A DNA stretch of 64,000 bases from Deltaproteobacteria bacterium (GCA_018433085.1 JAHDRW010000019.1:62001-126000); one strand, 5' to 3'; positions 35,067 through 43,952 are shown, numbered from the stretch's first letter. The notes: generated by a model not told the origin, from the sequence alone. Made by a program: numbers and translations.

Positions 35067-35939
35067 TCACACCTCCACTCCGAAGACCGTCCTCAGGGCA
35101 AACCCTACCAGGAAGCTGATGAACGCGATCCCCAGGGAAAGCCCCGCCATCTCCAGAAAGCGGATCCGAAAAGGCACGTCCTTGACCACGGAGAGGTAGT
35201 AGGTGAAAAAGGCGATGATCAGCACCGCCAGCGTGAGGGTGGCGCCCAGGCTGACGTAATAGTTCGGCAGGATGAGATAGGGCGTGATCAGGACCAGCAC
35301 GGTGACGATATAGGCGATGCCGGTATAGACCGAGGCACGGACGGGGTTTTTTGAGGTCTCCTCGGCCTTGGTCGAGAGATACTCGGACGCGGCCATGGAC
35401 ATGGCCGCGGCAATGCCGGTGATGGAGCCTGTCAGGGCGATGAGGTGCGTATCCTGCAGGGCGAGGGTGAGGCCGGCCAGGGCGCCCGTGAGTTCCACCA
35501 GGGCGTCGTTGAGTCCCAGCACCATGGACCCCGTATACCGGATACTTTCCTCTTCCAGCAGCCGGATCAGCGCCTCTTCGTGGTCGGTCTCGTCCTCGAA
35601 GATGTCCTGGGCCTCGGGTATCCGGTCGCTCATGCGGCGGTATTCAGCCTGTGCGTTGTCCTCGCCGCGCTCCATGAGCTTGATGGCGAAGGTAAAGCCC
35701 AGGACGCGGCTGATGAGATAATAGAGCCACAGCTTTACCAGGTCGGGTTTCACCTCGCGGCCGGTATAGGATCGCCAGATCTCGTAGTGCCGCATCTCGT
35801 CACGGCCGATTCTGTCAATGGTCTCCCGGTTTCTGCCCGGCTTCATGGAGGAGGCGATCTTTCGATAGATATAATGTTCGGTTATCTCGTTGCGCTGGTA
35901 TTCGAGGAGCTTCCGGCGCGTCTGACCGTCCATGCTCAC
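35067..35939 (-). CDS. Ferritin-like domain fused to a VIT1/CCC1-type metal transporter
   Basis: The 290-residue protein has two parts. Residues 1-125 form a rubrerythrin/ferritin-like four-helix domain with E..H motifs (EITEHYIYR, DEMRHYE, DETDHEE) able to hold iron. Residues 135-290 form a VIT1/CCC1 transporter with about five membrane helices and the GLNDALVELTGALAGLT signature. The same architecture is known from MbfA, a membrane-bound ferritin that exports iron or manganese. GTG at 35939 overlaps the upstream stop (GTGA); an ATG at 35933 is also possible. It is the second gene of a pair with the cysteine-cluster protein and is convergent with the FecBCD operon, 7 bp away. Confidence 0.85.
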   Translation of the reverse strand: MSMDGQTRRKLLEYQRNEITEHYIYRKIASSMKPGRNRETIDRIGRDEMRHYEIWRSYTGREVKPDLVKLWLYYLISRVLGFTFAIKLMERGEDNAQAEYRRMSDRIPEAQDIFEDETDHEEALIRLLEEESIRYTGSMVLGLNDALVELTGALAGLTLALQDTHLIALTGSITGIAAAMSMAASEYLSTKAEETSKNPVRASVYTGIAYIVTVLVLITPYLILPNYYVSLGATLTLAVLIIAFFTYYLSVVKDVPFRIRFLEMAGLSLGIAFISFLVGFALRTVFGVEV

Positions 35940-36517
35940 GATCCTCCCTCCCTACGCTTCCGGGATCGTTCCGCGGGCACGAAGGCCGGGCGGTCCGGCT
36001 TGAACAGGTCCCTGAGCCGTATCCTCCCCATGGACCCCCCGGACATTTCCATCTGCAGCCCCGCCAGGCGCGCCTCAAAGGGGCCGATGCTCCAGCACGC
36101 GTCTAAAGGGAGCTCCACGATGGGGGGCCCGGGATCGTTGAGCGGGCAGATATCGCGCATCTCGACAGGCGAGAGGTCCTGGTCTTCATCGATCCAGCGT
36201 AAGGGGAGCCCCTGGGTGCGGCAGACATAGGGGCGAAACGGATAGATCCGGCAGGACCCTTCTGGGTCGAGAAAGGCGCAGGCCCCGGGCGCATGAGCCT
36301 GGTAAAGCCCGAAGAGGTGCAAGCAATGTTTCAGGATATACCGTGCCTCAACCTCGAAGACCGTGATCCCGTCGATACAGCAGTCGGCGCACCCCCTCCT
36401 GCATCTGAGCCTGTCTCCGTGGATACGATGGAGCGATCCCGCGATGCGGTCGACTTCCCGGTACAGGGCCCGGAGGGAGGATTCCACACGATCCGGTATG
36501 CCGCGGTCCTCATTCAT
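35936..36517 (-). CDS. YkgJ-family cysteine cluster protein
   Basis: A protein of 193 residues with the CxxxCxxCC pattern (CRRGCADCC) near residue 45 and two further conserved cysteines (GSCRIYPFRPYVCR near 95). This is the YkgJ/PF03692 family, described as a zinc- or iron-chelating domain and sometimes as an Fe-S oxidoreductase; no firm biochemical function is known. The ATG at 36517 has GGGAGC upstream. It overlaps the ferritin-VIT gene by four bases, so the two are translated together and may share a role in metal handling. Confidence 0.8.
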   Translation of the reverse strand: MNEDRGIPDRVESSLRALYREVDRIAGSLHRIHGDRLRCRRGCADCCIDGITVFEVEARYILKHCLHLFGLYQAHAPGACAFLDPEGSCRIYPFRPYVCRTQGLPLRWIDEDQDLSPVEMRDICPLNDPGPPIVELPLDACWSIGPFEARLAGLQMEMSGGSMGRIRLRDLFKPDRPAFVPAERSRKRREGGS

Positions 36518-36757
36518 GGTCTGCTCCCGAGGGATGCCCTTCACAGGACGCGCGGCCCTGTCCGCAGTGAGTGCGAGCATTCCGAAAATATTTCTCTCTC
36601 ATGAGTATCCCTACGCTTTATATATACCCGCGCGCCCCGAAGGTCAAAAGCGCGGAAAGGAAACGGCATCCACGCACCGGCCTTAAGGGAGAAAGGGCAT
36701 TGCTTTCTGCTCCGTATTTGAGAAAATCACAATACCATCGATACTATCTTGTATCCA

Positions 36758-36787
36758 TGGATCCTTTGAAGCGGATTCAAGGATCCA
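36758..36787 (+). repeat. Stem-loop in the leader of the DUF4412 gene
   Basis: TGGATCCTTTGAA and TTCAAGGATCCA form an inverted repeat with one bulged T and a 5-nt loop, ending about 11 bp before the AGGAGG ribosome site at 36799. It could affect translation or mRNA stability; no known riboswitch matches it. Confidence 0.5.
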
Positions 36788-36808
36788 ATCGTTTCCATAG
36801 GAGGAACT

Positions 36809-37585
36809 ATGAAAACAAAACAGATGCTCCGCCTTGTCCTGCTGGGCACGATGTGCCTGCTGATGCTCCCCGGCCTCATTCACGCCGATATCTACCTGAA
36901 GTACAAGCAGCGGACCGATGCCTTCGAGATCATGGGGCAGAAGCAGCCTGCCAGGGAGACTGTGCGCGAGACATGGATAGCCAGAGACATGATCCGGACC
37001 GACGAGGGGCCCCAGACCATGATCATGCGGATCGATAAAAAACAGATCTACCTCATGGACAATCAGGCAAAGACCTATTCCGAATTCCCCATGGATATGC
37101 AGAAGATGGCCCGGCAGGCCATCGAGGAAGATCAGGAGATGAGCCCCCAGGAGAAGGAGGATGCAAAGGACTTTGTCGAAGGCATGATGGAGGGCATGTC
37201 AGAGTTCAGCGTCACGGTTGAGGATACCGGCCAGACCAAAAAGATCGGTCCCTGGAATTGCAGAAAATATGTCCAGACGACCAACACGGCCATGGGTCCT
37301 TCCGAGACGGAGCTGTGGGCCACAAAGGATATCGATCTGGATTACGATCTCCTTCACCGGATGGCGGCTGCCAGCATGATGATGATGCCGGGCATGCAGG
37401 AGTCCATGGAGGACTTCGTCAAGGAGATGAAGAAGATCGACGGCGTCACGGTACACTCGGTCTCCACGTCCGCCATGATGGATGCAGAGATCAGGACCAC
37501 GCAGGACCTTCTCGATTACTCGGACAAGAAGACCGGAGAGGGCTTCTACACCGTACCGGAGAATTACATGGAAGAAGCAAGGTAA
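36809..37585 (+). CDS. DUF4412-type exported protein
   Basis: This 258-residue protein has a signal peptide (cleavage near IHADIY, residue 26) followed by a beta-rich domain. Features of DUF4412 proteins are an early YLKYKQRTDAF strand, RIDKKQIYLMDNQAKTY and WNCRKYV with the single mature cysteine. A methionine-rich stretch (MAAASMMMMPGMQ near 195) is unusual. The function of the family is unknown; members are periplasmic. The ATG follows AGGAGG. A 28-bp hairpin lies just upstream in the leader. It is transcribed alone between divergent and convergent neighbours. Confidence 0.72.
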   Translation: MKTKQMLRLVLLGTMCLLMLPGLIHADIYLKYKQRTDAFEIMGQKQPARETVRETWIARDMIRTDEGPQTMIMRIDKKQIYLMDNQAKTYSEFPMDMQKMARQAIEEDQEMSPQEKEDAKDFVEGMMEGMSEFSVTVEDTGQTKKIGPWNCRKYVQTTNTAMGPSETELWATKDIDLDYDLLHRMAAASMMMMPGMQESMEDFVKEMKKIDGVTVHSVSTSAMMDAEIRTTQDLLDYSDKKTGEGFYTVPENYMEEAR

Positions 37586-37727
37586 TGCACCGTCCGGAGC
37601 GCTCCGGCCGTAAACCGCTCCGCCCCTTCCGGCGTTGACCGACGGACAGCGTTCCTCTGGTGCACGGCGGCGAGCGCGGGCGAGACCTTGAAAGATCTTC
37701 AGCATGCATTGGCGGTCGCCGTACCGG

Positions 37728-38249
37728 TCAGGGCATGTTCACGTTCTGCAGGGTCGAGTTCTCACCCGGCTCTGCCTTCATGAGGATGCTCATGTTTCCG
37801 TTCGTTTCAAGCACCACTGCGTCAACCTGCTCCATGGACGATATCCCCTGGCTCCTGGCTGCCTGGAGGATCTCGTCTTTGATCACCCGCTCCTGTCTCA
37901 TGGCCTCTTCGATGTACCGGTTCTGGTAGAAAAGGAGGCGGGGTCTCGATTTGACGACCCCCTTGAACCCAGGGGAGAAGGCGGACAGCCTGGCCACGAT
38001 GAACTGGAGGGTGATCAGGAGAAAGAGTGCCGCCACCCCCTCGACAATGCCGATATCCTTGTTGAGGATCGTGGAGGCGAGTGTGGACCCGAATGCAACG
38101 GTCACCACGAAATCGAACGCGTTGAGCTGGCTTAAGGTCCGTTTGCCCGACAAGCGGAGGAATCCCACCAGAAGCATGTACGCCAGGATGCCGGTGACAA
38201 GCACACGCAGTAGGGAAGAGGCGCTGAAGGACCACATAAGAACATACAA
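37728..38249 (-). CDS. DUF421 (YetF-like) membrane protein
   Basis: A 173-residue protein with three N-terminal membrane helices and a cytoplasmic or exterior domain starting near residue 85. GKRTLSQLNAFDFVVTVAFGS is the conserved core of the DUF421/YetF family, whose members contribute to spore-germination or envelope functions in Bacillus but are uncharacterised in Proteobacteria. The frame opens with TTG at 38249, which has GGGGA nearby; an ATG at 38237 would remove four residues. The gene is convergent with the DUF4412 gene. Confidence 0.8.
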   Translation of the reverse strand: MYVLMWSFSASSLLRVLVTGILAYMLLVGFLRLSGKRTLSQLNAFDFVVTVAFGSTLASTILNKDIGIVEGVAALFLLITLQFIVARLSAFSPGFKGVVKSRPRLLFYQNRYIEEAMRQERVIKDEILQAARSQGISSMEQVDAVVLETNGNMSILMKAEPGENSTLQNVNMP

Positions 38250-38283
38250 TAATCATCCCCGCGCGGGTTTCATCAGGCCCAGC

Positions 38284-38303
38284 CGGAGAAGTAATCTTCT
38301 CCG
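38284..38303. repeat. Short perfect hairpin in a 390-bp intergenic region
   Basis: CGGAGAAG-TAAT-CTTCTCCG has eight perfect base pairs and a four-base loop, without a T-run. It lies just upstream of the DUF421 gene. The rest of the gap 38250-38641 has no gene I can support. Confidence 0.45.
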
Positions 38304-38641
38304 CCCGGATCTTCCTCATCCTCCGTAGTCCCGGAGCCGGTGTGGATCCTCCTTCTCAAGTATGTTTCTCAAGGATTTTGAGGGAGAGGATACATTCTCC
38401 TTCCATATTGCGGCGTCAATAGGGCCGAAGGGATCGCCCTTCAAAGGTTCATACCGTTGATTCGGGTCGTTCCAGGGCTCCAGTCCCGTCTGAAAGACCC
38501 AAGGAAGGGGAAATGACGACCCTGACGGGAATCCGTGGAAAAGTCCGTGTGGGGATATAGCCGCAGGCTGTTATTATTTTAATGTATAGAAACTATCAGT
38601 ATTCTCGGCTGGTAGAAATACAAGGAAGGAGGATACAACAG

Positions 38642-38905
38642 ATGGGTATCTTATCCTGGATAATCATAGGAATAATCGCCGGGTGGTTGACCGGGCTCAT
38701 CATGAAGGGCGGCGGCTACGGGATCTTTGGAGATATGATCCTGGGTATTGTCGGCGCACTGGTGGGCGGCTTCCTGGCGGGAGCCCTGTTCGGAGTCGAG
38801 GCGCCTTTGACGGGTTTCAGCCTGGGTACGCTGGTCATCGCCATATTGGGAGCCATACTCGTGGTGGCGATCGTCCGAGCCCTACCGGGTCGAACACGAG
38901 TGTAA
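38642..38905 (+). CDS. GlsB/YeaQ/YmgE family small membrane protein
   Basis: An 87-residue protein with three membrane helices rich in glycine: IIIGIIAGWLTGLIMKGGGYG, then GDMILGIVGALVGGFLAGALFG and a final hydrophobic helix. This is the transglycosylase-associated/GlsB family, commonly induced by general stress; its molecular role is not known. The ATG at 38642 is chosen because AAGGAGG lies about ten bases upstream and the family starts with the hydrophobic helix directly after Met. A strong terminator follows, so it is monocistronic. Confidence 0.88.
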   Translation: MGILSWIIIGIIAGWLTGLIMKGGGYGIFGDMILGIVGALVGGFLAGALFGVEAPLTGFSLGTLVIAILGAILVVAIVRALPGRTRV

Positions 38906-38931
38906 AGCAGGACCGGTATATCCAGAATGCA

Positions 38932-38974
38932 GAAGAGGGAGCAGTCTTTCACGCAAGTGCTCCTTCTTTTTTTC
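38932..38974 (+). terminator. Intrinsic terminator after the GlsB-like gene
   Basis: An 11-bp stem with one G-T pair (AAGAGGGAGCA and TGCTCCTTCTT) and a loop of about 13 nt is followed by a run of T residues. It lies 27 bp after the stop codon. Confidence 0.8.
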
Positions 38975-39051
38975 GTCCGGGCCGGAGAGATTCCGGCCCG
39001 GCATATCCGGCAGGGTCCCGATAACCGAGGCATATCAGGGAGGCGGTGTGT

Positions 39052-40254
39052 TTACCTGCATTTCACCAGGGGATTTCGCTCGGCGCCTTCGTGATATACC
39101 AGAAACGAACAGGTGACAGGGTTGGTCTGCCCATCGGCGGGCCGTATGACCAGAACCACCGGGCAGCCGGCGTCGGGGGTTATCTCGATCCGCGCCGGGT
39201 TACCTGGGCTGAATGTGGCTTCTGCCAGCGCATCCCCCTGATGAATATCTTTTCCGTTTACATAGGAATCGGCCATCTTCCGGGCATCTTCCAGACAGAC
39301 AACCGCTGCATGCGCCTCTCCGCCTTCCCGGGACTCCAGACGGGCGATGACGGGTTTTCCGGTCTCGAAGGGTCCCGACATCAGGATGCCGTTTCCGTGC
39401 AGGACTGCGTTGTTGTGCGCCAGCAGGGGCCGTTCCTTCGGGCCGGGGGCCTGATCCGGCAACTGGCCGGCAGGAAACGTACCGAATTTGGTATACCGCT
39501 GGCCGGTGCACAGATCCATGATCAGGGTCAGGCCGCTGGAGAGTCTGCTTCTGAATCTCCGTGACGCCTTCTTCGTGATATCCTTTTGCGCTCTTTCTTC
39601 CGGGCTGCCGCCCAGGATCTCGGCGCCATGGCCCACGATGGAGGACCAGAGGCTCCCGGTGTCCACATCGACATCCCCCTTTATCTGGAAACTGACCTCC
39701 ACCGGTCGAGTCGGGACAAACCATACGGTCACGATGCGGTCCTGCCGTGTGTAGGCCACGTCGAAGGTACCGACCATGGTCACCTGCGCGAGGAACTTCA
39801 CATAATCATCGAGCTCGAACTCTGCTCCGAGTCTCTGCCTCTCGCGGGAGATCCATCTCCAGCCCTTTCCGGATATCGAGATCCTGAGATGCCCGGGATC
39901 TGTCTGTTCGGTGCTGCACGAATCGATCCAGAAATTCCCGGTCACGGTCCCCCGGTCTGCGGGGGCTGACGCGCCCCCTGAGCTCAGCGTCAGGATTCTG
40001 TCCTGGAGATAGCCGCAGGCATGAAACGCGGCAAGATCGATCATGAGCGCCTGCAGATCCTCGATATCCGTGTTTTCGATATCCGGCCCGGACTCAGCCT
40101 GCGCGGTATCTCCGGCCTGGGCGTGGGCCTCTGCCCCGGTCTGCCGGAGAATGCCCGCATACCCGGTTTCCCGTTCACAAACGATTCCTGCCCACAGCAC
40201 GAGCGCACCGAGCAGGACGAGGGTAAATATTTTACCCGGCCTAATGGAATGCAT
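39052..40254 (-). CDS. Secreted protein of unknown function
   Basis: The 400-residue protein begins with a hydrophobic segment (TLVLLGALVLWAGIVC) that could be a signal anchor or a lipoprotein-like signal, as a cysteine follows at about residue 26. A short low-complexity region (AHAQAGDTAQAESG) links it to the main domain. The mature part contains several cysteines and a mix of beta strands; I recognise no domain. The C-terminal half (from about 280) has a PFETGKPVIARL, then FSPGNPARIEIT pattern that suggests a beta-sandwich. AAAGGAGG precedes the ATG. No neighbour explains its function. Confidence 0.65.
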   Translation of the reverse strand: MHSIRPGKIFTLVLLGALVLWAGIVCERETGYAGILRQTGAEAHAQAGDTAQAESGPDIENTDIEDLQALMIDLAAFHACGYLQDRILTLSSGGASAPADRGTVTGNFWIDSCSTEQTDPGHLRISISGKGWRWISRERQRLGAEFELDDYVKFLAQVTMVGTFDVAYTRQDRIVTVWFVPTRPVEVSFQIKGDVDVDTGSLWSSIVGHGAEILGGSPEERAQKDITKKASRRFRSRLSSGLTLIMDLCTGQRYTKFGTFPAGQLPDQAPGPKERPLLAHNNAVLHGNGILMSGPFETGKPVIARLESREGGEAHAAVVCLEDARKMADSYVNGKDIHQGDALAEATFSPGNPARIEITPDAGCPVVLVIRPADGQTNPVTCSFLVYHEGAERNPLVKCR

Positions 40255-40524
40255 AAGCGCCTCCTTTCCCAGCCCCCAGGCTCCTCACACAACAGGCATG
40301 ACGGTTTCAAGCAATTTTCAAGCATTCTGTCCCCTTGTCCGGTTGCCGGAAGCAGGACCCGGGCAGAGGGACTGGGTGAGATCGGATACCAATAAGCTGG
40401 ATATAACGATCTGAAGGACGTTTATCCACTTTCCGGCAGCAAAAAGGCGAAGCGGGGGATTCTGACGCCCCGGAGAGATCGCGTGCTCAGGCGGGAGCCG
40501 ACAGTGACGCTGTCTTTCAGGACG

Positions 40525-40992
40525 TCAGACAGTGAGCTCGACGATCTCGGGAAAGACCCCGTCCGGCTCGATTCTCATGAGACCCACGCTCACGGGGAGG
40601 TCGAACCTCCTGGGCCCGGCGCTTCCCGGGTTGAGATAGAGGGTTCCCTCGCGGTAGACCAGGTTCGGCCGGTGGGAGTGCCCGTATATGACGATATCGA
40701 CCGTGTCGGCGGGAACCGTGAGGGGGAAGGAGCCCAGATCGTGGATCACGTAGACCCGGTTGCCGTCTATCTCCAGGAACTCCGATTCCCTGAGCGAACC
40801 GGCCCAGTCTCCCCGGTCCACGTTGCCCCGCACCGCGACGACCGGTGCGATCTGTTCCAACTCTCTCAGGACGGAAAGGGTACCGATATCACCTGCATGG
40901 ATGATGAGGCTGCACCCGGTGAAGACCTGGCGCGCTTCATCTCTGAGCAGCCCGTGGGTGTCTGATATCACGCCGATATAGCGTACCGCCAT
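40525..40992 (-). CDS. YfcE/MJ0936-type metallophosphoesterase
   Basis: A compact 155-residue calcineurin-like phosphoesterase. All five motifs are present: SDTHG near residue 10, HAGDIG near 32, RGNVDRGD near 55, VIHDLG near 83 and YGHSHRP near 103. Enzymes of this type are dimetal phosphodiesterases of about 160-180 residues that hydrolyse model phosphodiesters; physiological substrates are unclear. The ATG follows AAAGGA. It is expressed in the same direction as the secreted-protein gene, 270 bp upstream of it. Confidence 0.87.
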   Translation of the reverse strand: MAVRYIGVISDTHGLLRDEARQVFTGCSLIIHAGDIGTLSVLRELEQIAPVVAVRGNVDRGDWAGSLRESEFLEIDGNRVYVIHDLGSFPLTVPADTVDIVIYGHSHRPNLVYREGTLYLNPGSAGPRRFDLPVSVGLMRIEPDGVFPEIVELTV

Positions 40993-41061
40993 CGGATCCG
41001 GTTCCTTTCAAGGTCCGGCAACGGACAGGTCCGCCCGTTGCCTGCGGTTATGCCGTGACAG

Positions 41062-41745
41062 CTATTCTTCGTGCGTCTCACGGTCCACGTCCCGGTCGAA
41101 GTCGGAGCCCTTCAGTGTCTCCACGGTCGTGTCGTCCGCCCGGTACTCGCGGCGGAAGGTCTCGATGATCAGGTCCATGGGCACCTCCGCAAATTCCCCG
41201 CGATAGCCGAGGTAATCCATGTGCCTGTTCCCGTCGAGATCGAAGGGATGATAGATCGAGTCGTTCAGGCCGTCGAAGACCAACGGCCTCAGGCGGAACT
41301 TCTCGCAGAGCTCGATATTGAACGCAGGGGTTGCCTTGAGCCATTTTCCATCGAGAAAGATGGACGTATACCCGTGCCAGTAGAAGACATCGGTCTTCAT
41401 CTGCTCGCGCATGCGGGCCGTTGACAGATGGTTGCGCACGTCAGCGTACCCCAGGCGCGCAGGTATGCCGTGATACCGGCAGCAGGCGGCCAGCAGGATC
41501 GCCTTGGCCACGCACCAGCCGCGGCCGACCTTCAGGGTGGTGCTGGCCCGCAGGCCCTCGACCGAAAGATTGAGCAGGTACGGGTCGTACCGGATTGTGT
41601 CCCGTACCGCGAAATAGAGGCTCACCGCCTGTTCGCGCCGGTCACGGGAACCGGACACGTGTGTCCGGGCGAAATCCGCCACCAGGGGATGGTCGTAATC
41701 GATCGTGGGAGAGGAAGCCAGATACGGCTGCATTTCGTTCTTCAT
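41062..41745 (-). CDS. Transglutaminase-like cysteine protease-fold protein
   Basis: This protein of 227 residues belongs to the transglutaminase-like superfamily (PF01841). The catalytic triad is visible: Cys in GRGWCVAKA near residue 68, His in YWHGYTSIFL near 125 and Asp in FLDGKWLKATP shortly after. The YFAVRDTIRYDPY segment that precedes the cysteine is typical. Bacterial relatives are usually proteases or amidases rather than cross-linking enzymes. The ATG at 41745 has GAAGGG and AAAGGAG upstream. No signal peptide is evident, so it probably acts in the cytoplasm. Confidence 0.85.
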   Translation of the reverse strand: MKNEMQPYLASSPTIDYDHPLVADFARTHVSGSRDRREQAVSLYFAVRDTIRYDPYLLNLSVEGLRASTTLKVGRGWCVAKAILLAACCRYHGIPARLGYADVRNHLSTARMREQMKTDVFYWHGYTSIFLDGKWLKATPAFNIELCEKFRLRPLVFDGLNDSIYHPFDLDGNRHMDYLGYRGEFAEVPMDLIIETFRREYRADDTTVETLKGSDFDRDVDRETHEE

Positions 41746-41908
41746 CCCTTCAAAATATCTCCTTTCTGAGCAGTGACTCATACTACAGGCAAACGGCAGG
41801 GCGCTCAACATCCGATTGTCCCGGTTTCGGGTACTCCTGCCTCCGGAAGACGCACAAACCGCACGAATTCCGGGCAGCCGCCGGGAAGGAAACCCGCGCC
41901 GGGCCGTC

Positions 41909-42307
41909 TCACGGTTCCGGGCCGGTCACCTTCCTGAAGACCGTGCCGTTGAACGTCGCCACGAGCCGGTCCTGACTGAACACGTCCATCCGGTAGAGGC
42001 CGGTGCGCCGGGTGGCATGCACCAGCCTGGCCTCCGCCCTCATGACGTCCCCCACCCGGGCCGACTTCAGGAACGAGCCGCTGACATCCAGGGCATAGGA
42101 GGGGTGGTGGTCCCGGTTGGACGCGACGGAAAAAGCCACGTCGGCCAGGCTGAAGATCAGACCTCCGTGAGCCACGCCCAGGAAATTGCACATGTTATTC
42201 CCTATGGTCACCGAACAGGAGGCAAAGCCTTCTTCCACCCTGTCGACGCGTATTCCCAGAAACCCGGCAAAGGGATCGGAGGCCGTCTTTGCGGCAACAG
42301 CATCCAT
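41909..42307 (-). CDS. PaaI-type hotdog thioesterase
   Basis: A 132-residue single hotdog-fold protein. The N-terminal DPFAGFLGIRVDRVEEGFA and the HGGLIFSLADVAFSVAS helix (catalytic region, with the conserved HGG and Asp) match the PaaI/phenylacetyl-CoA thioesterase family. It probably hydrolyses aromatic or medium-chain acyl-CoA to release CoA. AGAGGAG six bases before the ATG at 42307 decides the start; in-frame upstream codons are not conserved. It follows an acyl-CoA thioesterase-like gene by 80 bp in the same direction, so both may act on CoA esters. Confidence 0.87.
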   Translation of the reverse strand: MDAVAAKTASDPFAGFLGIRVDRVEEGFASCSVTIGNNMCNFLGVAHGGLIFSLADVAFSVASNRDHHPSYALDVSGSFLKSARVGDVMRAEARLVHATRRTGLYRMDVFSQDRLVATFNGTVFRKVTGPEP

Positions 42308-42387
42308 TTTCACTCCTCTCATTCCATTTTCATGCGGGCTCGGGTGAGGGCTGCCGCCCGTGCGCACGCGGACGCCGGTTAAGGGGC

Positions 42388-43188
42388 TCACCCGGCCTTC
42401 ACCTTTCTATATTGGGCTATCTGCCGGCAGATTGCAACCAGTTCGCCGCGCTCGTCCCACATTTCACCGTCTTCCTCCAGCAGGCCGCAGGTGACGAAGC
42501 GTGTCCTGAAGAGACACTTCAGCCACGGCTTAAGCGGCATGTTGCGGATATTGACCGTGAACTCCAGGGTGGGAACCCAGGCGACCATGCCCTGGCTCGC
42601 GAGCACTGCAGGGGGGAACGAATCGGCCGCAAGGGTCAGTGAGAACATGTCGTGGTCGCGCGGGTGTCTGAAGGTGATCCAGCCCTTCAGCCGGGATATG
42701 TCCGAGGTCTCTCCCTGTATCCATCCCGCGCACCGGGGGTCGAGCCGCACGTCCATGTTGGCGAATAGCGTGTACTTATTCGAAAATGCGGGGATCGGGA
42801 CGCATTCGTCAAGCGGTGCGATATCCGGGGGCGATTCCTCGTACCATTCCTCAAGGCATGCCTCGTCCTCGCGGGCAAAGGTGCCGAACATGCGGACCTT
42901 CTCCTGACCGTCCTGGACGAGGCGCGCCTGGTATCGGGCGAACTGCGTGGAGTCCGAGAGCCCCTCGATGAATATATCCGCCTTTCCCGGAACCGAGCGG
43001 GAAACATAGTTTGCCGTGAAAATCGGGCTGAACGATTTCTCGCTCACCTGCATCATCCCGTTTGCCAGCAGGGCCATGAGATACCCGCCATCCGGGTTCC
43101 CGTTCGCGGACCAGTTGTCGGAGACAGCGGCCCTGAAGTGCAGATCGTCGATCCGTTCCAGTGATATGTCCTGATCGAACATGTGCAT
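42388..43188 (-). CDS. Acyl-CoA thioesterase II-like double-hotdog protein
   Basis: The 266-residue protein has the length and layout of two fused hotdog domains of the TesB/thioesterase-like superfamily (PF13622). The first contains NGNPDGGYLMALLANGM, with the conserved G-Y near residue 35; the second contains SFPPAVLASQGMVAWVPTLEFTV near residue 190. Members hydrolyse acyl-CoA with a broad chain-length range. AAAGGGG precedes the ATG. The next gene downstream is a PaaI-type thioesterase, forming a small thioesterase pair. The opposite-strand gene upstream is a glyoxalase-fold protein. Confidence 0.82.
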   Translation of the reverse strand: MHMFDQDISLERIDDLHFRAAVSDNWSANGNPDGGYLMALLANGMMQVSEKSFSPIFTANYVSRSVPGKADIFIEGLSDSTQFARYQARLVQDGQEKVRMFGTFAREDEACLEEWYEESPPDIAPLDECVPIPAFSNKYTLFANMDVRLDPRCAGWIQGETSDISRLKGWITFRHPRDHDMFSLTLAADSFPPAVLASQGMVAWVPTLEFTVNIRNMPLKPWLKCLFRTRFVTCGLLEEDGEMWDERGELVAICRQIAQYRKVKAG

Positions 43189-43278
43189 GGAATCACCCCT
43201 TTAAAGATATATGATTCTTCCATCGAGAGCAGATGACAACCCCGGGCCGGAAGCCCCGGCAGCTTTCGTATACACGTC

Positions 43279-43306
43279 TTGCTTATGGCGGAACGTTGAG
43301 TATATT
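43279..43306 (+). promoter_or_regulatory. Possible sigma-70 promoter for the VOC protein gene
   Basis: TTGCTT (43279-43284) and TATATT (43301-43306) are 16 bp apart and lie 35 bp before the ATG at 43341. The -35 is weak. Confidence 0.35.
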
Positions 43307-43340
43307 GGGAAGAAAAGACTGACCTTTGAAGGGGGGATGT

Positions 43341-43952
43341 ATGATCTCTTTCTATGATCTTCTCGCAGGGGGTGATCTTCGTGCTTCGGCCCGGGAGCTG
43401 GCAGGGGATTTCGGAAAGCGCTTCGCCCTTCCCGGCGTCCACCAGCTCGGGCTTGTAGTCCCTGAAGTGGAGGAGGCGGCCCGGGAGCTCGAAACAAAAG
43501 GGATCGGGCCCTTTTTCATCGCCGGCGGAAGCCCGGACTTCTGGCATGAACGGGGAGAGCCAAGGGACTTCACCGGCAAAATGGGGCTGGCCGTCTGTGA
43601 CGGCCTGGAGATCGAGCTCCTGGAGCCGGGTACCGGGTCGGACTTCTACGCGCAATCAGCGGATGGGGCGGGCAGACCGGTCGTGCAGCACCTGGGGTTT
43701 CTGGTGAGCGATGTGGATATCTGGGCGGCGGTTCTTGCGCAGGCCGGCTATCCGGTGTGGGTGAAGGGAAGGCTGAGCGCATGGCCCACAAGCACCCGGT
43801 TTGCCTATATGGACACGGTCCGGGACGCGGGGCTGGTGATCGAATTCATCTCCTGGCGCCTTCTGGGTCTGCCGTTCAGGCCGATCTCCGGCATATATCA
43901 TACCCTCGGACGCATCCAGAAGCTCACGGGAAAAAGGACCGTTTACCTCTGA
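43341..43952 (+). CDS. VOC (glyoxalase-fold) protein
   Basis: This 203-residue protein has paired beta-alpha-beta-beta-beta modules. All four expected metal ligand positions are present: His34 in GVHQLGLVV, Glu in LEIELLEPG near residue 94, His in VVQHLGFLV near 115 and Glu in GLVIEFISW near 170. An N-terminal segment of 30 residues and a C-terminal FRPISGIYHTLGRIQKLTGK tail are added. A methylmalonyl-CoA epimerase-like or lactoylglutathione lyase-like reaction is possible; the substrate is unknown. The ATG at 43341 (AAGGGGGGA upstream) is preferred over an in-frame TTG five codons before. Confidence 0.78.
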   Translation: MISFYDLLAGGDLRASARELAGDFGKRFALPGVHQLGLVVPEVEEAARELETKGIGPFFIAGGSPDFWHERGEPRDFTGKMGLAVCDGLEIELLEPGTGSDFYAQSADGAGRPVVQHLGFLVSDVDIWAAVLAQAGYPVWVKGRLSAWPTSTRFAYMDTVRDAGLVIEFISWRLLGLPFRPISGIYHTLGRIQKLTGKRTVYL

